The position numbers and the translations under genes were made by a program. Positions 6,720-12,371 of a stretch of DNA of 12,371 nt are shown here, in pieces. Numbering within the stretch: position 1 is the stretch's first letter; each line of letters opens with the position of its first letter. Origin of the DNA: UBA2219 sp964612075 (lineage in GTDB: Bacteria > Desulfobacterota > Deferrimicrobia > Deferrimicrobiales > Deferrimicrobiaceae); NCBI GenBank assembly GCA_964612075.1, contig CAZTFC010000057.1, positions 1 to 12,371 of the forward strand, given 5' to 3'. The notes beneath the pieces are model-generated. The model did no database searches. It saw only the letters and a list, made by a program, of their open reading frames with translations, and was not told the DNA's origin.

Positions 6720-7103
6720 ATGGACACCACGAGGCTGGGCGAACTGCGGCACTTCCACCTCCGCCTCGGGCCGGGGGAGGACCTGTTCGGAAGCCTGCGC
6801 GCCTTCCTCGAAGAGGAGGGGCTGACGCGGGCCTTCGTGCTCTCCACCATCGGCTCGCTGCGCAGGGTGGTCGTCAATTACCCCTCGTCCGTCACGGACA
6901 ACCCGGAGATCGGCAGCGTCGTCCTCGAGGGAGCTTTCGAGATCAACGGGATCTCCGGCGAGGTATGGCGCGAGGACGGCGGGATCCGCGTCCATCTGCA
7001 CGGCTCCGTGACGCTAAAGGCCGGGACGCTGTACGGCGGGGGGCTGGGGGAAGGCGCGGTCGTGCTCAAGCTTGCCGAAATGGTCCTGGCGGGGGTAAAG
7101 TAG
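6720..7103 (+). CDS. PPC-domain (DUF296) protein
   Basis: This is a 127-residue protein spanning a whole PPC (plants and prokaryotes conserved) domain. It has LGPGEDLFGSLRAFLEEEGL at the N-terminus, AFVLSTIGSL (38-47), EINGISGEV (74-82) and VHLHGSVTL (91-99). Prokaryotic members are small homotrimers of poorly defined role, often with a histidine cluster that can bind metal. Here H92 and H94 are present, but the usual G-G-H-L near residue 107 reads YGGGLGEG, so one expected ligand is missing. A GTGGAG site precedes the ATG. Tight linkage to the lyase and the zinc-ribbon gene (gaps 11 and 4 nt) suggests a role in the same pathway, as a sensor of its metabolite or as an accessory enzyme. Direct DNA binding is not shown. 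Confidence 0.87.
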   Translation: MDTTRLGELRHFHLRLGPGEDLFGSLRAFLEEEGLTRAFVLSTIGSLRRVVVNYPSSVTDNPEIGSVVLEGAFEINGISGEVWREDGGIRVHLHGSVTLKAGTLYGGGLGEGAVVLKLAEMVLAGVK

Positions 7104-7107
7104 CCGC

Positions 7108-7305
7108 ATGCCTCTGTACACCTTGCGATGCGCCGGATGCGGCATGGAATTCCACCGGTTCCTGCGCCTGTCCGAGGCCGCCGAGGGAATCCCGTGCCCC
7201 GCGTGCGGAGAGCGGGTTCAGCCCGGGAGCTTCAAGAAGGCCGCGGACTCCCCCGCGTCCGCGCAGGGCCCCGCCCCGGTCTGCGGGCTGCACAGGGGGA
7301 CCTGA
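7108..7305 (+). CDS. FmdB-type zinc-ribbon protein
   Basis: This is a 65-residue cytoplasmic protein starting MPLYTLRCAGCG and carrying two CXXC knuckles (C8/C11 and C30/C33 in PCPACG), the zinc-ribbon arrangement of the FmdB family of putative regulators. An aromatic residue after the first knuckle (F15) and the spacing between knuckles match the family. The C-terminus is Ala/Pro-rich and probably disordered. It is the last gene of the transporter operon, only 4 nt after the PPC stop. No separate strong ribosome site is visible, so it probably relies on re-initiation. It converges with the small secreted-protein gene, and no clear terminator lies in the 23-nt gap. Confidence 0.82.
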   Translation: MPLYTLRCAGCGMEFHRFLRLSEAAEGIPCPACGERVQPGSFKKAADSPASAQGPAPVCGLHRGT

Positions 7306-7328
7306 TCCCGATCTCCCCGCCGAACGGT

Positions 7329-7598
7329 TCAGCGTTTCCCCGCATCCGCCGCCGGAACCGCGCCCGCTCCTATCGGCATGTTCGTCTGCCAGCCCGCGCC
7401 GGCCATGCTTCCCTCAGACCCGCTCTTGTCCGCGGGGCCGACAGCGTAATCCCGATACTGTTCGACCGCCTCCTGGTCCTGGAGGGTCCACGCCGCGCTC
7501 ACGCACGAATCCGTTTCCGCCTGTGCGATCCCGAATCCGGCTCCCGCCGCCGCGATCAGCATCGCCGCCATGAAGATCCCGATATTCGAAGTTCTCAT
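7329..7598 (-). CDS. Small exported protein of unknown function
   Basis: This is an 89-residue protein with a clear Sec signal peptide (MRTSNIGIF, an Ala-rich core, cleavage after AQA near residue 27). The mature part is about 62 residues, with one cysteine (C32), an acidic, Gln-rich segment (TLQDQEAVEQYRDYAVGPAD) and a Gly/Ala/Pro tail. The start at ATG 7598 is set by a GGGGAGGGG site 6 nt upstream and by the signal peptide; longer in-frame starts are poorer. A hairpin CCCCT-GAA-AGGGG (7610-7622) abuts the ribosome site, and a 13-bp near-palindrome GGGAAAGTTTCCC (7675-7687) lies further upstream. I do not recognise the family. Its 3' end has a degraded likeness at 2338-2440. Confidence 0.75.
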   Translation of the reverse strand: MRTSNIGIFMAAMLIAAAGAGFGIAQAETDSCVSAAWTLQDQEAVEQYRDYAVGPADKSGSEGSMAGAGWQTNMPIGAGAVPAADAGKR

Positions 7599-7728
7599 GT
7601 GTTTCCCCTCCCCTGAAAGGGGCCCGAGCCTCATGATCTCTTCCCTGATGTAAAGATAAGGTTCGAGCCGCCAGGGGAAAGTTTCCCGGTCGGAGAAAAA
7701 TAGTCGAAACCGGCGGGATCGGCGCCGT

Positions 7729-8994
7729 CTATGGAGCGACGCTGCCGTTGTTCCGGGCGGGCGCCCGGTCGGCAAGCGATCCCGCCCCTCCCGCGCCGGA
7801 CGGCCCGTCGGACAGCACGACGACCCGCGGGTCGCCCAGCAGGGCGTCGACGTTGCGCTGGTTCCCGAGGCCGAAGTCGTGGTGCTCGTCGTCCCAGGTC
7901 ATCCACCAGACCGTTTCGGGGAAGTAGACGGAGATGTCCTCCACGATGTGCCGGACGTCCAGGCCGGAGCACGCCTCGTCGCTCCGGACGCCCTCGCCGC
8001 CCGGGAGCAGGCACAGGCCGAGCTCGGTGAAGGCGAACGGCTTCGAGGGATACTCGGAGCGCAGCGTGTCGTAGGCCGCCAGCGCGTCGGCGGTGACCGC
8101 GTCGTACCCGTCCACGCGGCCGTCGACCGGGTAGTAATCGATCCCGACGACGTCCACGAGGCCGTCGCCCGGGTAGTATTCAGTGACGTCGAAGAAGCGC
8201 GTCTGCGCGAACACCCAGACGATGTTCGACAGCCCCCGCTCGACGACGAGATAATCATGAAGGTATTTCCAGAGGGCCTTGAACTCCTCCGGCGGCCGCC
8301 CGTCCCACCAGAACGGGGTCTCCGGATTGTGGTTGTTGGCTTCGTGGAACGGGGCGAACGTGATGACCACGCCGTTTTCCTCGAGCAGCCGGATCCGGTC
8401 GCCGACCCGGGACATCTGGTACCGGAAGTTGTCGTAGACCGGGTTGCCGGGCGTGTATACGTCGGCAAGGGAGGCGAAGCGCGGCTCGTGCAGCGGCCAC
8501 TTCCAAACGTTGCCGTTGGCCGGGTTCGCCGCATGCCAGTTGAAATGGACCAGCCCCCCGGCGTTCCAGTGGCTTACGAGGGCATCGTAGCTTTCGTACG
8601 GGGCCGCGTCGTTCCGCACGGAGAAGTCGTATCCCATGATCGCCGGAAGCACCCCGCCCGTCGCCACGGAGATCTCCCTGAACTCGCCGAGCGCCCCGGG
8701 CCCCTCGAGCCGGTCGACCCTCTGCCCCGAGAGGAGCTTCTTCGTGGAACGGGAGCCCAGCCCCTTGAGATACGCGAGCAGCCGCTCCCTCGCCCGGGCG
8801 GTTTCCGGGGCGGGCCGGGGCGCGACGGCGGGCGCCGCGCCGCCAGCGCCCGCTTCCTCGCCCGCGTCCGCGCGGGACACCGCGTTATCGGAACCGCGCG
8901 CTTCCGCGGGAACGCCGGCGGAGACGAGCAACGGGAAGAGGAGGACGAAAAGGGAGACGACGGCCGTCTCCCGCCAAGGGGCCCCGCCGGCCAT
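7729..8994 (-). CDS. GH26-family glycoside hydrolase (mannanase-type), exported
   Basis: This is a secreted or periplasmic retaining glycosidase of 421 residues. Known members of GH26 cleave beta-1,4-mannans or related beta-glucans and xylans. The N-terminus (residues 10-30) is a hydrophobic signal segment with an Arg just before it, followed by an Ala/Gly-rich linker to about 66. The catalytic barrel spans about 67-390: LLSGQRVDR (87-95), GYDFS (121-125), LVHFNWH (148-154), then ITFAPFHEANNHNPETPFWW, whose E218 is the expected acid/base, then DVVGIDYYP (281-289) and FTELG, whose E324 is the expected nucleophile. Both catalytic glutamates are present, so it should be active. I chose ATG 8994 (GGGGAAG upstream) because the frame upstream of it overlaps the Sel1 gene antisense-free but out of frame. 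It lies 38 nt after the Sel1 gene, a likely two-gene operon. The exact polysaccharide is unknown. Confidence 0.88.
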   Translation of the reverse strand: MAGGAPWRETAVVSLFVLLFPLLVSAGVPAEARGSDNAVSRADAGEEAGAGGAAPAVAPRPAPETARARERLLAYLKGLGSRSTKKLLSGQRVDRLEGPGALGEFREISVATGGVLPAIMGYDFSVRNDAAPYESYDALVSHWNAGGLVHFNWHAANPANGNVWKWPLHEPRFASLADVYTPGNPVYDNFRYQMSRVGDRIRLLEENGVVITFAPFHEANNHNPETPFWWDGRPPEEFKALWKYLHDYLVVERGLSNIVWVFAQTRFFDVTEYYPGDGLVDVVGIDYYPVDGRVDGYDAVTADALAAYDTLRSEYPSKPFAFTELGLCLLPGGEGVRSDEACSGLDVRHIVEDISVYFPETVWWMTWDDEHHDFGLGNQRNVDALLGDPRVVVLSDGPSGAGGAGSLADRAPARNNGSVAP

Positions 8995-9032
8995 CGCTTC
9001 CCCGCCCCTGCCCGCCGTCTTCCCCGGTCCCG

Positions 9033-9683
9033 CTATTGCTTCTTCGGCTTCCACTCCTTCGACAGCCTCTTCGCCTGCTCGACCTGCTCGACGCTCAGGT
9101 TGTAGGCGACGTTGTCCCGGTTCTCCAGCGCCTGCTTCCGCGATTCCGGGTCGCCTGCCGCGAACCCGGAGGCCGCGATGTTGAACCAGACGTACGCGGT
9201 GAAGAGGTCCTGCTCCACGCCCTTGCCGGTCGCGTACATGATGGCCAGGTTGTTCTGGGCCCGGGGGACCCCCTGCTCCGCCGCCATCGCGTACCATTCC
9301 ACCGCCTGGACGGGGTCCTCCCATACGCCCAGGCCGTTTTCGAACAGGACCCCGATGTTGTTCTGCGCCTCCCCGTCGCCCTGCTCCGCCGCCTTCCTGT
9401 ACCACTTCATCGCCTCGCCGTAATCCTTTTTCACGCCCTGGCCCGCCTGGTACAGGTAGCCGAGGAGGTTCTGGGCCTTGTGCGACCCCTTCTCCGCCAG
9501 CGGCTTGACCAGACGGTGCGCGGCGGCGTAGTCCTTGCGTTCGAAAGCCTTCAGGACGTCATCGAGCGGCCCCGCGCCCGCTCCCACGCTCGCGCTTGCG
9601 CCCCCGGCCGCGCCCGCGCCGCCGGACATGGCGCCCGCCAGGAGCAACACGATCGATATCGAAACAACGACGAGAATCCGCAT
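9033..9683 (-). CDS. Sel1-repeat (TPR-like) exported protein
   Basis: This is a 216-residue protein with a signal peptide (MRILVVVSISIVLLLAGAMS) and an Ala/Gly-rich spacer to about residue 38. Tandem Sel1-like alpha-alpha repeats follow, at about 68-103, 104-139 and 140-175, with the signatures QNLLGYLYQAGQGVKKDYGE, AMKWYRKAAEQG and AQNNIGVLFENGLGV. A degenerate first repeat covers 42-67. The C-terminus is lysine-rich. Sel1 repeats are protein-protein scaffolds, commonly in envelope or signalling contexts. The start at ATG 9683 follows GGAGG at 7 nt. The gene is upstream of the GH26 gene and probably co-transcribed with it, so it may help assemble or localise the hydrolase; that is inference. 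Confidence 0.9.
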   Translation of the reverse strand: MRILVVVSISIVLLLAGAMSGGAGAAGGASASVGAGAGPLDDVLKAFERKDYAAAHRLVKPLAEKGSHKAQNLLGYLYQAGQGVKKDYGEAMKWYRKAAEQGDGEAQNNIGVLFENGLGVWEDPVQAVEWYAMAAEQGVPRAQNNLAIMYATGKGVEQDLFTAYVWFNIAASGFAAGDPESRKQALENRDNVAYNLSVEQVEQAKRLSKEWKPKKQ

Positions 9684-9749
9684 GGCACGCCTCCAGCCGA
9701 ATCATATTGCTATTGATAATCCTTCCCCGAAAAGGGATAATTTACCCAA

Positions 9750-9766
9750 GGGCGGATGAGCCGCCC
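9750..9766. other. Inverted repeat between Sel1 and four-cysteine genes
   Basis: GGGCGG / CCGCCC arms (9750-9755 and 9761-9766) flank a 5-base loop. On the minus strand the hairpin lies about 130 nt past the stop of the four-cysteine gene and about 70 nt before the Sel1 start. It lacks a T-tract, so it may be a weak terminator or an operator. Nothing else recognisable was seen in the 210-nt gap. Confidence 0.35.
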
Positions 9767-9893
9767 TCACACGCGCCATGGCGACCAGGAATTCGGTCCT
9801 GACCACCGCCCAGGCGCTGGCCACAGGCGCTGAGTCGGGCCGAATACGCGTGCACGGCTTCCGACCCGGCGCCTCTTCCTTTATTCGCCTCCC

Positions 9894-10124
9894 TCAGCCC
9901 TTGCCCTTTCCCGCGCCGCCTTCCTTCAGCTCGTGCCCCGACGGCTCGGGAAGCGGCACGTCCTCGCTCCTCCGGGGCGCCCACTCCCCGCACCAGTGAT
10001 CGAAGTACACGGTGACGACCGGCGGGAAACGGTGGCACTTGTCCGTTTCGCCCTGGGCGATCCCCGGCCTCCCCTTCTCGTAGAAATAGCAGGTCGAGCA
10101 TCTCTGTCCCGACGGTCCCGGCAT
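9894..10124 (-). CDS. Four-cysteine mini-protein, possible metal site
   Basis: This is a 76-residue, leaderless protein with cysteines at 9, 12, 30 and 45 in the pattern CSTCYFYE...KCHRFPP...WCGEW, followed by a Lys/Gly-rich disordered tail. The CXXC-X17-C-X14-C spacing with flanking aromatics and the R-F-P-P turn resembles small zinc- or iron-binding proteins of bacterial genomes, but I cannot name a family with certainty. The start is well supported by GGGGGAGGG 7 nt before ATG 10124. The gene is divergent from the DUF3597 gene, with a shared 127-nt promoter region. No signal peptide is visible, so it is probably cytoplasmic. Confidence 0.7.
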   Translation of the reverse strand: MPGPSGQRCSTCYFYEKGRPGIAQGETDKCHRFPPVVTVYFDHWCGEWAPRRSEDVPLPEPSGHELKEGGAGKGKG

Positions 10125-10192
10125 CGTCGATCCCTCCCCCGTTTCGGGCCCCCGCTTCCCGGAGCGATACCACCCACGCGGGCCGTCCTTTT

Positions 10193-10198
10193 ATTATA
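10193..10198 (-). promoter_or_regulatory. -10 box in the divergent promoter region
   Basis: A perfect TATAAT reads on the minus strand, about 70 nt before the four-cysteine gene, inside the only AT-rich island (10189-10207) of the intergenic space. No good -35 is visible, because the expected place is a C/G homopolymer. The same island reads TATAAAAT on the plus strand and could also serve the DUF3597 gene. Confidence 0.35.
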
Positions 10199-10251
10199 AA
10201 ATAGAATCGTTATCCCCCCCCCACCATCCCACATCGAAAGGAGTCACCGAC

Positions 10252-10650
10252 ATGGGATTTTTCGACAAGATCCTCGAGAAGCTCGGGTTCGGCCGTTCCG
10301 CGCAGGCGTCGCCTGCACCCGCTCCCCAACCTTCCCCCGCCGCGCCGCCGGCCCAGCCCGCCGCGCCGCCTCCGCCGACGCCGATCGACGTCGTCGACGT
10401 CGTGGCGCAGCTCGAAAAGCTCGCGGCCGCGAACCCGCAGAAGCTGAACTGGAAGACGTCGATCGTGGACCTGCTCAAGCTCCTGGGCATCGACAGCAGC
10501 CTGGGCGCCCGGAAGGAGCTCGCCGCCGAGCTCGGCTGCCCGGCGGAGAAGATGGGCGACTCGGCGCAGATGAACATGTGGCTCCACAAGACCGTGCTGA
10601 AGAAGATCGCCGACAACGGCGGGAACATCCCGAAGGAGCTGCTCGACTAA
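10252..10650 (+). CDS. DUF3597-domain protein
   Basis: This is a 132-residue protein. It has a short amphipathic N-terminus (MGFFDKILEKLGFG), a Pro/Ala-rich flexible linker (about 19-43), and a helical DUF3597 domain (about 44-132) with the typical KLNWKTSIVDLLKLLGIDSS, ARKELAAELG and MNMWLHKTVLKKIADNGG segments ending in PKELLD. The domain is widespread and of unknown biochemical function, sometimes compared with LysM-associated or envelope-stress proteins. GGAG lies 8 nt before the ATG. It is probably monocistronic, with a GC hairpin following its stop. Confidence 0.9.
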   Translation: MGFFDKILEKLGFGRSAQASPAPAPQPSPAAPPAQPAAPPPPTPIDVVDVVAQLEKLAAANPQKLNWKTSIVDLLKLLGIDSSLGARKELAAELGCPAEKMGDSAQMNMWLHKTVLKKIADNGGNIPKELLD

Positions 10651-10681
10651 AAAAAGGGAAGCCGCTCCGACAAGGCCTTCC

Positions 10682-10707
10682 GGGAGGGCGGGGCGACCCG
10701 CCCTTCC
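10682..10707 (+). terminator. Hairpin after the DUF3597 gene
   Basis: The 18-base hairpin GGGCGGGGCGACCCGCCC (10686-10703) is identical to the terminator at 2280-2297, and the stem can be extended by GGGA / TTCC. Only two T residues follow, so termination may be weak or factor-assisted. It lies 35 nt after the stop. Confidence 0.5.
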
Positions 10708-10806
10708 CCATTCCTCCCGAAACGCAACGAATTCAAGTATTAAAGAAATTTTCCGGGCGACCGATAAGTAACAAAGTATGGGCCGTTTTTCACCGGGGTC
10801 GCGAAG

Positions 10807-11226
10807 ATGGGCCATGACAGCTACGACCGGAAAGCGGAAATACAAGGACCTCCGGACAAATCATTCGGCCTTGTGTTTTCCGGGGTATTCGGATTCCTGG
10901 GGCTCGCGCCGCTTCTGCACGGAAAGGGGCCGCGCCTCTGGGCGATCGCTGTCGCGGCGGCGTTTCTCGGCGCCGCGTTGTTCGCCCCCGCCGTACTTTC
11001 CCCCCTGAACAGGCTCTGGACCCGGCTCGGGATCCTGCTCCACAAGGTCACGAGCCCGCTTCTGCTGGGCTTCGTCTTTTTCGGTGTGATCACCCCCATG
11101 GGGATCGTGATGCGATGGTTCGGCAGGGACGCGTTGCGGCTTCGGTTCGACAAGGACGCGCCGTGCTACTGGATCGAGCGCCGGCCGCCGGGGCCGGCGC
11201 CCGACACGTATCGGAACCAGTTCTGA
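10807..11226 (+). CDS. SxtJ-like membrane protein
   Basis: This is a 139-residue protein with three hydrophobic segments (about 20-37, 43-64 and 82-102), a short polar N-terminus and a C-terminal tail ending CYWIERRPPGPAPDTYRNQF. The Y/W-I-x-R plus terminal Q-F pattern and overall size match the SxtJ family, named from the saxitoxin cluster, whose members usually sit beside O-carbamoyltransferase genes. The biochemical role of SxtJ is unknown; a membrane partner of the carbamoyltransferase is plausible. The ribosome site is weak (GGGG about 9 nt upstream). It is followed by the DUF5989 gene after 37 nt and the carbamoyltransferase after that. The AT-rich stretch at 10730-10790 probably holds the promoter, but I could not pick convincing boxes. 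Confidence 0.8.
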   Translation: MGHDSYDRKAEIQGPPDKSFGLVFSGVFGFLGLAPLLHGKGPRLWAIAVAAAFLGAALFAPAVLSPLNRLWTRLGILLHKVTSPLLLGFVFFGVITPMGIVMRWFGRDALRLRFDKDAPCYWIERRPPGPAPDTYRNQF

Positions 11227-11263
11227 CGAATCCGGGATCCCGGAGGAACGGGCGGAGAAGGAC

Positions 11264-11413
11264 ATGGGCATTTTCGTCGAGCTCTGGCATTTCATGAAGG
11301 TCCGCAAGAAATTCTGGCTGCTTCCCCTCCTCGTCACGATGCTGGCCCTCGGCGCCCTGATGGTCATGGCGCAGGGGTCAGCCGTCGCCCCGTTCATCTA
11401 CACGCTGTTCTGA
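11264..11413 (+). CDS. DUF5989 / SxtK-like mini membrane protein
   Basis: This is a 49-residue, one-helix protein. A basic amphipathic N-terminus (ELWHFMKVRKKFWLLP) is followed by a hydrophobic helix and the invariant-looking end QGSAVAPFIYTLF. This matches the DUF5989 family, including SxtK of saxitoxin clusters, in both length and motif. GGCGGAGAAGG lies just before ATG 11264. It sits between the SxtJ-like gene (37 nt) and the carbamoyltransferase (14 nt), as in other SxtJ-SxtK-carbamoyltransferase modules. No function has been established for the family; a membrane anchor or regulator of the enzyme is my inference. Confidence 0.85.
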   Translation: MGIFVELWHFMKVRKKFWLLPLLVTMLALGALMVMAQGSAVAPFIYTLF

Positions 11414-11427
11414 GAGGCGCCCCGGCG

Positions 11428-12371
11428 ATGCGGGTCCTCGGCATATCGGCCTTCTACCACGACAGCGCGGCGGCCCTGCTGTCCGACGGGGAGATCGTCT
11501 CCGCGGCGCAGGAAGAGCGGTTCACCCGCAGGAAGCACGACGCGGGGTTCCCGCGAAACGCCGTGGAGTACTGCCTGCGCGAGGGGAACGCGGGGCCGGG
11601 CGACCTCGACGCGATCGCCTTCTACGACAAGCCGCTGCTCAAGTTCGAGCGCCTGCTGGAGACGTATCTCGCCTTCGCCCCCCGCGGCTTCAAGAGCTTC
11701 GGCATGGCGATGCCGGTATGGCTGCGGGAGAAGCTCTTCCTGAAGGACCTGCTGGTGAAGGAGCTTCTCAAGCTGGGGGGCGACCGGAAAACCGTCGAGG
11801 CGAAGATCGTCTTCACGGAGCACCACCTGTCCCACGCGGCGAGCGCGTACTTCCCCTCCCCGTTCGAGGAGGCCGTCGCGCTCACGATGGACGGCGTCGG
11901 GGAATGGGCGACGACCTCGGTGGCCTACGGGCGGGGCGACCACCTGGAGGTGCGCAAGGAGATCAATTTCCCCCATTCCCTGGGCCTTCTCTACTCCGCG
12001 TTCACGTATTACACCGGGTTCAAGGTGAACTCGGGCGAATACAAGGTCATGGGGCTGGCCCCCTACGGCCGCCCGGTCTACGCGCAGGCGATCCTCGACA
12101 ACATCATCGACGTCAAGCCGGACGGCTCCTTCCGCCTGAACCTGGACTATTTCGACTATTGCACCGGCCTGACGATGACCAACGAGCGGTTCCACGCGCT
12201 CTTCTCGGGCCCCCCGCGGAAACCGGAGGACCGGCTGACCCAGCGGGAGATGGACCTGGCCGCCTCCGTCCAGGCGGTCACGGAGGAAGCGGTCCTGCGC
12301 ATGACGCGCTCCCTCGCGAAGGAGTCCGGCTGCGGGAACCTCTGCCTGGCCGGGGGCGTGGCGCTGAACTG
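11428..12371 (+). CDS. NodU/CmcH/SxtI-family O-carbamoyltransferase (5' part, runs off window)
   Basis: This enzyme class transfers a carbamoyl group from carbamoyl phosphate, through a carbamoyl-adenylate, to a hydroxyl of a sugar or natural product. The 314 residues seen cover most of the Kae1-like N-terminal domain. Features are MRVLGISAFYHDSAAALL (1-18), AAQEERFTRRKHD (26-38), the metal-binding EHHLSHAASAYF (131-142, with H132 and H136), LTMDGVGEW (152-160), then NSGEYKVMGLAPYGR and, at the edge, LAGGVALN. The reading frame is open to position 12371; the YrdC-like C-terminal domain should lie beyond. Starting ATG 11428 follows GAGG and begins the conserved domain. The acceptor is unknown. 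The absence of other saxitoxin genes in view and the polysaccharide-linked neighbours favour a glycan or secondary-metabolite acceptor. Confidence 0.93.
   Translation, partial: MRVLGISAFYHDSAAALLSDGEIVSAAQEERFTRRKHDAGFPRNAVEYCLREGNAGPGDLDAIAFYDKPLLKFERLLETYLAFAPRGFKSFGMAMPVWLREKLFLKDLLVKELLKLGGDRKTVEAKIVFTEHHLSHAASAYFPSPFEEAVALTMDGVGEWATTSVAYGRGDHLEVRKEINFPHSLGLLYSAFTYYTGFKVNSGEYKVMGLAPYGRPVYAQAILDNIIDVKPDGSFRLNLDYFDYCTGLTMTNERFHALFSGPPRKPEDRLTQREMDLAASVQAVTEEAVLRMTRSLAKESGCGNLCLAGGVALN

Noticed and set aside
7675..7687. Near-palindrome GGGAAAGTTTCCC as an operator
   Set aside because: It is short, occurs once, and is not linked to an identifiable regulator or promoter; noted only under the neighbouring gene.
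7879..9105. 408-residue plus-strand frame over the GH26 gene
   Set aside because: It is antisense to a well-supported glycoside hydrolase and its composition is typical of a shadow.
9742..10173. 143-residue minus-strand frame overlapping the four-cysteine gene
   Set aside because: The overlapping 76-residue frame has a strong ribosome site and an ordered cysteine pattern; the longer frame has neither.
1..12371. CRISPR array, tRNA or rRNA genes
   Set aside because: No regularly spaced repeats and no recognisable tRNA or rRNA signature sequences were seen on either strand.

Overview
The window is GC-rich (roughly two-thirds G+C by eye) and reads like a chromosomal segment of a Gram-negative environmental bacterium. 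The signs are Sec signal peptides on periplasmic-type proteins, a TRAP/TAXI transporter, a PEP-CTERM exosortase substrate and a sigma-54-type promoter. A high-GC deltaproteobacterial (Desulfobacterota/Desulfuromonadota-like) or related subsurface lineage would fit, but the sequence alone does not settle the taxon.

Layout. (1) Positions 1-1500 are mobile-element debris: the outer end of an IS21-like element runs off the left edge, followed by a frameshifted IS110-family transposase on the minus strand with a palindrome-rich, non-coding 5' flank. (2) Positions 1553-2306 hold a self-contained PEP-CTERM protein gene with a near-consensus -24/-12 (sigma-54) promoter and a strong intrinsic terminator. 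(3) Positions 2338-2908 hold a possible decayed gene remnant, an unlisted 27-residue membrane mini-protein with an excellent ribosome binding site, and a promoter. (4) Positions 2909-7305 are one tight plus-strand operon: TAXI solute-binding protein, fused TRAP permease, DapA-superfamily lyase, PPC/DUF296 protein and FmdB-type zinc ribbon. The gaps are only -4 to 15 nt. (5) Positions 7329-10124 are on the minus strand: a small exported protein, a GH26 (mannanase-type) glycoside hydrolase, a Sel1-repeat protein and a four-cysteine mini-protein. (6) Positions 10252-12371 are on the plus strand: a DUF3597 protein, then SxtJ-like and DUF5989/SxtK-like membrane proteins directly followed by a NodU/CmcH-type O-carbamoyltransferase that is cut by the window edge.

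How the parts may work together. The TRAP operon looks like uptake of a carboxylate coupled to its cytoplasmic cleavage by an aldolase/lyase. The architecture resembles sialic-acid TRAP plus NanA systems, but the substrate is not identifiable. The PEP-CTERM protein, the GH26 enzyme and the SxtJ/SxtK/carbamoyltransferase module all point toward extracellular or cell-surface polysaccharide, although they are not one operon. The strongest candidates for follow-up are the SxtJ-SxtK-carbamoyltransferase module outside a visible toxin cluster, the sigma-54-driven PEP-CTERM gene with its sharply mosaic composition, the possible IS110 bridge-RNA region, and the small protein whose 3' end recurs as a degraded copy 5 kb away.
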